Shown: piece after piece, positions 1 to 6,029 of the stretch
Layout of the letters: every line of letters begins with the position of its first letter
How positions within the stretch are numbered: position 1 is the first letter of the stretch
Origin: Azophilus sp965200465
GTDB taxonomy: Bacteria; Pseudomonadota; Gammaproteobacteria; Pseudomonadales; Azotimanducaceae
Direction: 5' to 3'
Assembly: GCA_965200465.1 (NCBI GenBank)
Contig: OZ241358.1
Span: forward strand, 496,001 to 560,000
DNA: 64,000 bases
Translations under genes and position numbers: made by a program
Notes under the pieces: generated by a model
The model's database searches: none
Told to the model about the DNA's origin: nothing
The model's input: only the letters and a program-made list of their open reading frames with translations

Positions 1-684
1 GGTGCGCCGGAGTCGGAGGCGGGGTCTTATGACTATGAGCGTCCGGTGCATAGGGTGGGGGTTCAGTCGTTTGCGGCGGGCGTTCACGAGGTGACGTTTG
101 CGGAGTGGGACGCCTGCGTTGCGGGCGGGGGCTGCGGCGGTCACCGGCCCGATGACAGGGGTTGGGGCCGCGGTCGCCGTCCGGTGGTCAATGTCAGTTG
201 GGATGACGCGCAGTTGTACGTTGCCTGGCTGTCGAGGCGTGCGGGTCATCGTTACCGGCTGTTGAGCGAGTCGGAGTGGGAGTATGCGGCGCGGGCTGGG
301 ACGACGGGTCCGTTCCACACGGGCGGGACGATATCGACGGAGCAGGCGAACTACGACGGGGACTACGTCTACGGCGATGGCTTTAGTGGCGTGTATAGGA
401 ATCGGACGGTTCCGGTGGGTTCGTTTGCGCCGAACGCCTTCGGCCTCTACGACGTGCATGGGAACGTATGGGAGTGGGTTCAGGATTGTTGGAACGGCGG
501 TTACCAAGGTGCGCCGAGTGATGGAGGCGCATGGGAGAGCGGGGACTGCGCCGTCCGCGTTTTGCGCGGCGGCGCCTGGGGCAACCTACCCAGGAACCTC
601 CGCTCCGCGGACCGCAACTGGGACAACTCCGGCAACCGGAACTACATCGTCGGTTTCCGCGTGGCCCGGACGCTCACGCCATGA
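1..684 (+). CDS. DGR target protein 1, SUMF1/FGE-sulfatase fold, 5'-truncated by window edge
   Basis: The frame is open from base 1, so the N-terminus lies outside the window; 227 residues are visible. Motifs of the SUMF1 (formylglycine-generating-enzyme-like, C-type-lectin-like) fold appear in order: GSPE-like start, a PVVNVSWDDA block, YRLLSESEWEYAARAG, a PNAFGLYDVHGNVWEW block and a C-terminal RVLRGGAW...GFRVAR. The last 40 residues are the variable region VR1 (555-676). True formylglycine-generating enzymes have two catalytic cysteines just after the GGS(W/Y) motif; here these positions are variable and not Cys, so enzyme activity is unlikely and a ligand-binding, displayed protein is inferred. 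The homologue at 2859 has a signal peptide, so this one is probably exported too. The next gene follows after 73 bp on the same strand. Confidence 0.9.
   Translation, partial: GAPESEAGSYDYERPVHRVGVQSFAAGVHEVTFAEWDACVAGGGCGGHRPDDRGWGRGRRPVVNVSWDDAQLYVAWLSRRAGHRYRLLSESEWEYAARAGTTGPFHTGGTISTEQANYDGDYVYGDGFSGVYRNRTVPVGSFAPNAFGLYDVHGNVWEWVQDCWNGGYQGAPSDGGAWESGDCAVRVLRGGAWGNLPRNLRSADRNWDNSGNRNYIVGFRVARTLTP
555..676 (+). repeat. DGR variable repeat VR1
   Basis: Aligned without gaps to the template repeat at 5347-5468 (offset 4792). It differs at ten TR adenines (TR positions 5372, 5373, 5378, 5379, 5402, 5411, 5414, 5420, 5435, 5439) and at no other base upstream of 5461. Eight codons change the residue relative to TR (N to G, K to L, N to D, R to W, N to D, T to S, N to Y, N to I). 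The G at 669 opposite TR C5461 is shared with VR2 and marks the 3' initiation-of-mutagenic-homology (IMH) zone. The 20 bases after the stop codon match those after VR2 with one difference. Confidence 0.95.
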
Positions 685-757
685 ATCCTCACCTCCTTGC
701 CTCGATGTTGCAGGCGCCTCCGTCAACTTCCGACGCGGAACCACAGGAGCAAGGTTC

Positions 758-1673
758 ATGAACCATCACAGCCAACATGCCCTGCAATGGCTTTCGGCAA
801 GGCGGCGCGGCCTGCTTGCGGCCCTGTGCGGCGCGTTTCTCGCCGGCCCCCCCCCCCCCCACCAGCATTGCGCAACACCAGGAGGAGGCCGCCATTGACG
901 GGGATGAAGGCGGGCTGCCAAAGGTGGGCGAGCCGTTCCGGGACTGCCCCGAATGTCCGTTGATGGTGCGGGTGCCGACCGGGTCCTTGCAAATGCGCAA
1001 CCCAGAGCGGGATTGGCTGGCGTGGGCCAATCCAATGCGGGAGGTGTCGCTGTCGGCGCCGTTGGCGGTGGGCGTTTACGAAGTGACGTTTGCGGAGTGG
1101 GACGCCGCTGCAAGGGACGCTCTGTTGATGCATCGCCCCTCCGACGAAGGCTGGGGCCGCGGCCGACGGCCAGTGGTGAACGTGAACTTTATTGACGTGG
1201 AGCTCTACGTTGAATGGCTTTCCCAGGTTACCGGCCAAAGCTACCGGCTTCTTAATGAACATGAGTGGGAGTACGCGGCCAGTGGTGGCGTTGCGGCGGA
1301 CCGCCATTGGGGCGATGACGAGGCGGACCAGTGCCGCCACGCCAACGGCGCCGACCGGTCCGCCATTGGCCGCTACAGCGGTTTGGCGGCGGTGCAGTGC
1401 GACGATGGCCATGCAGCCACGGCGCCGGTTGGGAGTTATGCACCCAACGCCTTTGGCCTGCATGACATGCTGGGCAACGTGTCGGAGTGGGCTGGGAGTT
1501 GCGGCATTGGCGATTGCCAATTCATGGCTGCCGTTCGGGGCGGTTCCTGGCTGAGCGCCCCGCGCCTTTTGCGCGCCCTGCAGCGTTATGACAACCACAA
1601 GGGCGCCCGCAACCACGACATCGGTTTTCGCGTTGCCCGCACCTTCAGCAAAAGGGAGACGTCCGATGAGTGA
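758..1673 (+). CDS. Secreted SUMF1-fold paralogue, not a current DGR target; frame broken by a poly-C tract
   Basis: ATG 758 has an AGGAG ribosome-binding site eight bases upstream and starts a good signal peptide (Arg-rich n-region, then GLLAALCGAFLAG). Fourteen C's at 847-860 then put the rest out of frame: the SUMF1 domain is read in the frame that contains ATG 777. With 13 C's the signal peptide and domain would be one protein of about 304 residues. The domain keeps the family blocks (PVVNVNFIDVELY, YRLLNEHEWEYAA, PNAFGLHDMLGN, GGSW...GFRVAR). Its C-terminal segment has the same length and spacing as the VRs but many non-adenine differences from TR, so it is not being diversified from this TR now. 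Either a phase-variable gene or a homopolymer sequencing error. It overlaps the ankyrin gene by 8 bp. Confidence 0.75.
847..860 (+). repeat. Homopolymer of 14 C inside a signal peptide
   Basis: An uninterrupted C run at the end of the signal-peptide coding sequence of the gene starting at 758. Tract length sets whether the signal peptide is in frame with the SUMF1 domain: 13 or 16 C's join them, while the 14 seen here do not. This layout is typical of slipped-strand phase variation, but runs this long are also error-prone in sequencing. Confidence 0.9.
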
Positions 1674-2781
1674 CTGGGCGGCCAAGGTGTGCTTGGCGTT
1701 TGGGTTGGCTTTAATTGGCGGCGCCGCCGCTGCCTGCCCCGACAGCGCCGAACATGAAGTTCTGGCGTCTTGGTGGCGGGAGGCCGCGCCTGAGCAGATC
1801 AATGCCTGCGTCGACGCCGGCATGGCCCCGTCGGAGGCGCTTGAATACGCGGCCTCCTTCAACCAAGACGTGGGAGTGGTGAAGGCGCTCGTCGCGGCGA
1901 TCCCCGACAATCCCGATCCCTCCTCAAAGGCGGAGGCGTTATTTGGAGGAAAGGAGGGGTACTGGCTGTCCCGGGCGCTTGCGTATGCAGCCGCCTTCAA
2001 CCAGAACGCGGAGGTGGCGACGGGGCTCATCACCGCCGGCGCCGACGTCAATGCTTCGCTTCCCTCGCTTGGCGAAGGGTTTGGCCACTACACGGAGGAG
2101 GCGGTTCTGCACTACGCGTTGCGCTTGAACGGGAATTCCGCCGTGGCGCTGGCGTTGGTCCACGCCGGGGCGGACCCGCGTGTGCGTGACATATTTTTCA
2201 ATACGCCCCTGCACCACGCCGCCAGCCATGCGGATGATCCGGCGGTCATTGCCGCGCTCATTGCCGCTGGAGCGGATGTGAACGCCCGCAACAATTTCGG
2301 TGCCCCGCCGCCGCCTTTGGGAGACATTTTTTCCTCCCTTGGTCAAACCCTTGGCGAAACGCCCCTTATGCTTGCGGCCTGCTGCAATGCGAACCCGGCC
2401 ATCGCCGCCGCGCTCATTGCCGCTGCCGCCCAAGTGCGCACTCACGGCGGCGGCCAGCTATCGACGCCGCTTCACTATGCCGCTGCGGGCAATGCGCCGA
2501 CTGTCGTGCGAACGTTGTTGGAGGCTGGCGCGGACCCCAACGCCGCCAACTTGCGTGTAAGTGGCTCATGGAACAACAGTGAGGACAACGACAACGGCTG
2601 CACGCCGCTGCATTACGCGGTGCGCGACAACGAAGATGCGGCCGTGACGGCCCTGCTAATAGCTGCTGGCGCGGACGTCAACGCAAAGACGGAGAAAGAC
2701 GCCACGCCCTTGCAGTTTGCGTTGGACAATCCGAATGCGCAGGTTGCCGAAGCCTTGGTTAAGGCCGGCGCACGGCGATGA
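1666..2781 (+). CDS. Secreted ankyrin-repeat protein
   Basis: 371 residues. ATG 1666 overlaps the previous gene's stop by 8 bp and has a GGGAG site upstream. An N-terminal hydrophobic stretch (LAFGLALIGGAAAAC) looks like a signal peptide ending near the first Cys. The rest is a run of ankyrin repeats, recognised by repeated TPLHYA/TPLQFA, GADVNA/GADPNA and VVRTLLEAGAD elements, about six to eight in all. Ankyrin repeats bind other proteins. Secreted ankyrin proteins occur in symbionts and in some immunity or toxin-protector systems, but nothing here fixes the partner. Its place between two SUMF1-fold genes in a tightly packed run suggests co-transcription with the DGR targets and perhaps a physical partnership (inference). 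Confidence 0.85.
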   Translation: MSDWAAKVCLAFGLALIGGAAAACPDSAEHEVLASWWREAAPEQINACVDAGMAPSEALEYAASFNQDVGVVKALVAAIPDNPDPSSKAEALFGGKEGYWLSRALAYAAAFNQNAEVATGLITAGADVNASLPSLGEGFGHYTEEAVLHYALRLNGNSAVALALVHAGADPRVRDIFFNTPLHHAASHADDPAVIAALIAAGADVNARNNFGAPPPPLGDIFSSLGQTLGETPLMLAACCNANPAIAAALIAAAAQVRTHGGGQLSTPLHYAAAGNAPTVVRTLLEAGADPNAANLRVSGSWNNSEDNDNGCTPLHYAVRDNEDAAVTALLIAAGADVNAKTEKDATPLQFALDNPNAQVAEALVKAGARR

Positions 2782-2858
2782 ACCCATTCGGGATGCCGCA
2801 CAGCGATTGGCGGTGCTTGGGGCCTGTTTGGAATTGACGAACGAAGCGGAGGAAGGGG

Positions 2859-3776
2859 ATGAGAAGTGGCGTTGCGATCTTGGCGTTGCCTGTGCTTTTT
2901 GCTCTAACGGGCGGCGTGACGGCAAGCGAGCTCGAGGTTGGGCAGCGCTTTCGGGACTGCCCTGATTGTCCGGAATTGGTTGTAGTGCCTGCGGGTGCCT
3001 TCATGATGGGTTCGCCCTCCCATGAGCAAGGTCGTTTTGAGGAAGAGGGTCCTGTTCATCAAGTGAGGATTGGCAGGCCTTTCGCGATTGGCGTTCACGA
3101 GGTGACGGTGTTGGAGTTCGGTCGGTTTGTGGAGGTGACGGGCCATTCGACTGGGGGTTCCTGCCATGTGTGGACGACGGGCGGTCAGTGGGAATTGAGG
3201 AACGGCTTCGGCTGGCGCAGTCCCGGCTTTGGGCAGGGCGGCGGCCATCCGGTGGTTTGCGTGAGTTGGGATGATGCGAGGGCTTATTTGGAGTGGCTGT
3301 CGCGGAGCACGGGTGAGCGCTACCGGTTGCCGAGCGAAGCCGAATGGGAGTACGTGGCGCGTGCGGGGACGGTGACGGCGCGTTGGTGGGGCGAAGGCGA
3401 GTCCGGCCAGTGTGCGCGTACGAACGGAGCGGATGCGAGTGCGAAGGAGAGCTACTCGGGTTGGACTGTGGCGTCGTGCCGCGACGGGTATGTGCATACG
3501 GCGCCGGTTGGCAGCTTTGCGGCGAACGTCTGGGGGTTGCACGACATGCTGGGCAACGTATGGGAATGGACGGGGGATTGCTGGAACGGCAGCTATGCGG
3601 GAGCGCCGGCGGATGGCAGCGCATGGGAGAGCGGGGACTGCTCCGACCGCGTTTTGCGCGGCGGCGCCTGGCTCAGCTGTCCCAGGGACCTCCGCTCCGC
3701 GATCCGCGTCGGGGACGGCACCGGCCTCCGGAACGACGTCGTCGGTTTCCGCGTGGCCCGGACGCTCACGCCATGA
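2859..3776 (+). CDS. DGR target protein 2, secreted SUMF1/FGE-sulfatase fold
   Basis: 305 residues; ATG 2859 follows a strong GGAGGAAGGGG site. A cleavable signal peptide is evident (MRSGVAILALPVLFALTGGVTA). The SUMF1 domain follows with all family blocks: VVVPAGAFMMGSPSHEQ, GVHEVT, HPVVCVSWDDARAYLEWLS, YRLPSEAEWEYVARAG, WGLHDMLGNVWEWTGD and RVLRGGAW...GFRVAR. The final 40 residues are VR2. As in target 1, the catalytic Cys pair of formylglycine-generating enzymes is not kept; the single VR2 Cys arises from a mutated TR AAA codon. Inferred to be an exported, hypervariable binding protein. The Avd and RT genes follow directly. Confidence 0.93.
   Translation: MRSGVAILALPVLFALTGGVTASELEVGQRFRDCPDCPELVVVPAGAFMMGSPSHEQGRFEEEGPVHQVRIGRPFAIGVHEVTVLEFGRFVEVTGHSTGGSCHVWTTGGQWELRNGFGWRSPGFGQGGGHPVVCVSWDDARAYLEWLSRSTGERYRLPSEAEWEYVARAGTVTARWWGEGESGQCARTNGADASAKESYSGWTVASCRDGYVHTAPVGSFAANVWGLHDMLGNVWEWTGDCWNGSYAGAPADGSAWESGDCSDRVLRGGAWLSCPRDLRSAIRVGDGTGLRNDVVGFRVARTLTP
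3647..3768 (+). repeat. DGR variable repeat VR2
   Basis: Ungapped match to TR at 5347-5468 (offset 1700). It differs at 19 positions, all adenines in TR: 5372, 5373, 5376, 5378, 5379, 5380, 5387, 5403, 5408, 5409, 5411, 5414, 5417, 5418, 5426, 5427, 5435, 5438 and 5439. Replacements include all three other bases. Twelve of the 15 mutable codons change the residue. The only other mismatch is G3761 opposite TR C5461, shared with VR1. Confidence 0.96.
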
Positions 3777-3802
3777 GTCCTCACCTCCTTGCCTCGGGGG
3801 TT

Positions 3803-3818
3803 CGGGGGCTTGCCCCCG
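3803..3818 (+). other. Hairpin downstream of VR2, possible DGR homing structure
   Basis: A perfect 7-bp GC stem with a TT loop, 27 bases after the stop codon of target 2. In the Bordetella phage DGR a hairpin just 3' of VR raises retrohoming efficiency; the position is similar here but the loop is shorter. A second small stem (GGGGC/GCCCC) lies at 3831-3843. It could equally be a transcription attenuator between the target and the avd-RT genes. Confidence 0.4.
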
Positions 3819-3880
3819 CTGGGGTTCCAAGGGGCGAAGCCCCTTGGTCCATTTTTTCGCCTGCTTAAGGAATCGGGTCG

Positions 3881-4291
3881 TTGCCGGCAGAGGATGGAGC
3901 TGATCGAGGGTTCAGCGGCGAGCGTGACGGCGCCCGGACCACGGGGGCGGCCTTGGAGGCGCACTACCGCTTCGTGCTGTGGCTGGTGCCGGCGGTGGAG
4001 CGCTTCCCGCGCAGCCAGAAGTTCCTGCTTGGGGATCGCATCCAAGCCGCGGCGCTGGACGTCTTGGAGCGCCTCATTGAAGCCACCTACACCAAGCAGC
4101 GGGAAAGGCAGTTGGCGGGCGCCAACCTGGGCTTGGAGAAGCTGCGCCTCCTGTGCCGCTTGGCGCGGGACCTGCGCTGCCTGGATCACCGCCGCTACGA
4201 GCACGCCGCCCGCAGCCTCAACGAAACCGGGCGCCGCGTGGGCGCATGGAGGAAAACGCACCGTGCCAAGACGGCGCCGCAATCTGTTTGA
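3881..4291 (+). CDS. avd: DGR accessory variability determinant (Avd), four-helix-bundle protein
   Basis: 136 residues from TTG 3881, which has an AAGGA site nine bases upstream; no in-frame ATG fits. The body matches the bacterial Avd family: YRFVLWLVPAVERFPRSQKFLLGDRI, then ALDVLERLIEA, then LEKLRLLCRLARDL, RYEHAARSLNETGRRVGAW. Avd forms a positively charged pentameric bundle that binds the RT and the TR RNA and is needed for mutagenic cDNA synthesis. Many Arg and Lys residues fit RNA binding. Its last 29 bp overlap the RT start, suggesting translational coupling. Confidence 0.93.
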   Translation: MPAEDGADRGFSGERDGARTTGAALEAHYRFVLWLVPAVERFPRSQKFLLGDRIQAAALDVLERLIEATYTKQRERQLAGANLGLEKLRLLCRLARDLRCLDHRRYEHAARSLNETGRRVGAWRKTHRAKTAPQSV

Positions 4292-5510
4292 CGGCGTCGC
4301 GTCGTTCCCCGCTCTGTGCGCGGCGGCCCTGTGCGCCGCCAAGGGCAAGCGGGCGAAGCCGGGCGCGGCGGCCTTTCTGGCCAACTTGGAGAAGGAGGTC
4401 CTGCGCTTGGAGTGGGAGCTGCAAAGCGGCCGCTACCGCCCCGGCCGCTACAAGAAGATCGAAGTGTTCGACCCGAAGCACCGCGTCGTCTCCGCCGCCC
4501 CGTTCCGGGACAGGGTGGTGCACCACGCCTTCTGCGCCGTCTGCGAACCCATCTTCGAGCGCGGCTTCATCCATGACAGCTACGCCAACCGGGTGGGCAA
4601 GGGGACGCACCGCGCCGTCGCCCGCTACGAGTGGTTCCGGGACCGCCACAAGCACGTTCTGCGCTGCGACGTCCACCGCTACTTCCCGGCCATTGACCAT
4701 GCGATCCTCAAGGCCGACCTGCGCCGCCGCATCGCCTGCGAACGCACCCTCGCCCTGGCCGACCGGATCATCGACGGCTCCAACCGGCAGGAGCCGGTGC
4801 ATTCGCCGTTTCCGGGCGACGACCTGTTCGCCCCCTTTGAGCGGCGGCGCGGGCTGCCCATCGGCAACCTCACCAGCCAGTTCTTCGCCAACCTTTACCT
4901 GGACGGTCTGGACCACTTCTGCAAGGAGGTGCTGCGGGCCAGGGGCTACCTGCGCTACGTGGACGACTTCGCCCTGTTCCACGACAGCCCGGAGCAACTG
5001 CGGGAGTGGCGGCGGCGCCTGGTTCGTTTCCTTGAAGGCCGGCGGCTGCGGCTGCATCCGCGCAAGACCGCCATCCTGCCGACCTCCGAAGCTGCGCCGT
5101 TCCTGGGCTACGTTCTGACGCCCGGCGGCTGGCGGCGGTTGCCGGAGGACAACGTGCGGCGCTTCCGCAACCGCCTGCGCGGCATGAAGGACCGCTACCG
5201 CCACGGCACCATCGGCAGGGATGAGGTTCTGCGGCGCGTGCGTTCCTGGGTCGCCCACGCCGAGCACGCGAACACTTGGCGCTTGCGCCAATCCATCTTT
5301 CGCGCCGTGCGCCTTCGGGCGGCGCGGGAGCCTGTCCGTCCCCCAACCGCGTTTTGCGCGGCGGCGCCTGGAACAACAAACCCAGGAACCTCCGCTCCGC
5401 GAACCGCAACAGGAACAACACCGGCAACCGGAACAACAACGTCGGTTTCCGCGTGGCCCGCACGCTCAACTGCGGGAGCCGACGGCCTCAAGGGGCCGCC
5501 GGGTGAGTGA
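4263..5510 (+). CDS. DGR reverse transcriptase
   Basis: 415 residues from GTG 4263, chosen because GGAGGA stands nine bases upstream and homology starts there (RRRRNLFDGVASF). RT motifs in order: APFRDRVVHHAFCAVCEPIF, DSYANRVGKGTHRA, a catalytic Asp in LRCDVHRYFPAIDH, LPIGNLTSQFFANLYL (I200-Q206; the IGNxTSQ form of motif 4 is typical of DGR RTs), the YVDD box at residues 232-235, then LHPRK and FLGYVL. The normal domain ends near WVAHAEHANTWRLRQSIF. The frame then continues through the TR, giving a Thr/Pro/Ala-rich tail of about 60 residues of doubtful function, and stops at 5510. It uses TR RNA as template and incorporates random bases opposite adenines. Confidence 0.95.
   Translation: MPRRRRNLFDGVASFPALCAAALCAAKGKRAKPGAAAFLANLEKEVLRLEWELQSGRYRPGRYKKIEVFDPKHRVVSAAPFRDRVVHHAFCAVCEPIFERGFIHDSYANRVGKGTHRAVARYEWFRDRHKHVLRCDVHRYFPAIDHAILKADLRRRIACERTLALADRIIDGSNRQEPVHSPFPGDDLFAPFERRRGLPIGNLTSQFFANLYLDGLDHFCKEVLRARGYLRYVDDFALFHDSPEQLREWRRRLVRFLEGRRLRLHPRKTAILPTSEAAPFLGYVLTPGGWRRLPEDNVRRFRNRLRGMKDRYRHGTIGRDEVLRRVRSWVAHAEHANTWRLRQSIFRAVRLRAAREPVRPPTAFCAAAPGTTNPGTSAPRTATGTTPATGTTTSVSAWPARSTAGADGLKGPPGE
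5347..5468 (+). repeat. DGR template repeat (TR)
   Basis: Copied donor for VR1 and VR2. Read in the VR frame it contains 15 adenine-bearing codons: 11 AAC, one AAA, two AGG and one ACC, with 28 adenines in 5372-5439. AAC-rich design is the hallmark of DGR templates because randomised AAC avoids stop codons. The 3' end (5440-5460) lacks adenines and is identical to both VRs; it then diverges at C5461 and after 5468, giving the IMH* (template) versus IMH (target) distinction. Unusually, the whole TR lies inside the open reading frame of the RT, in a different frame. Confidence 0.95.
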
Positions 5511-6029
5511 CGAGCGTCCAGGGACGGCCATGATGAGCGCCGGGGTCCCGCCCCTCTTGCCCCGCCTTGGCGGGGGAGGGGCGGCCCCATCCACGCATCT
5601 GGAGCGAGTGCAAATCCAAGGCTAATTCGAGTTTGGAAAGCGCACCAAGCAAGCTGCTCCGCTTAGAAGTGTGCCGCACAAGCACGATGCGGGGGAGAGG
5701 GGAGAGGGGAGAGGGATGCGTTTCTCGCTAGCCTTCCGTTGGCGCCGCGCAACACTAGGATGAGGCCGGCATTGGCGAAGATGGAGGAAAGTCGCCGTTA
5801 TTTGGCGTACTGCCTGCTGGGCGCGGGTGCCGACACCTTCGCCAATGCCGGCCTCGTCCGGTGTGCTTGCTTGGCCCAAGCCGATGACGTCCGCCGTTGC
5901 CCGCTTCGCCCTGCGGCCGGCCCGCAGCAGAGGGTCTTCGCGCTTGTCTTTCGCCATAGCCGTTTCCTTGCGGCCCCGTGCGGTGGAGCGCCTAGGCTGA
6001 TTGCATGCGCCGCCGGTGCGGGTGCAAGG
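5511..6029. other. Non-coding stretch with duplicated 5' sequence and a long inverted repeat
   Basis: 519 bp with no supported gene. It holds a GC hairpin with TT loop (5560-5575), three tandem GGGGAGA units near 5692-5715, and at about 5718-5790 a degraded copy of the region 835-905 around the poly-C tract (same GTTTCTCGC and GCGCAACAC...GAGGCC order, but without the C run). A 19-bp perfect inverted repeat lies at 5762-5780 and 5837-5855 with 56 bp between the arms. Probably debris of a further target-gene copy plus a foldback element. Confidence 0.6.
5762..5855. repeat. 19-bp perfect inverted repeat around 56-bp spacer
   Basis: Arms 5762-5780 and 5837-5855 are exact reverse complements; pairing extends a few bases further with isolated mismatches. 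Transcribed from either strand it would make one long hairpin. It could be a terminator of the DGR operon (no U-run is seen), a small RNA or the foldback remnant of a transposable element. Confidence 0.7.

Noticed and set aside
756..2051. A 431-codon minus-strand frame over the paralogue and ankyrin genes
   Set aside because: Antisense shadow; no family features, and the plus strand has ribosome sites, a signal peptide and domains.
2859..3776. Active formylglycine-generating enzyme or sulfatase modifier
   Set aside because: The catalytic Cys pair region is the DGR variable region and is not conserved; the fold is kept but the chemistry is not.
3789..4262. N-terminal extension of the RT frame
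   Set aside because: The open frame runs back to 3789 but this part is out-of-frame avd; the GTG at 4263 has a good ribosome site and is where homology begins.
5692..5715. CRISPR-like tandem repeat
   Set aside because: Three 7-base GGGGAGA units without spacers; no CRISPR array or cas gene was seen in the window.
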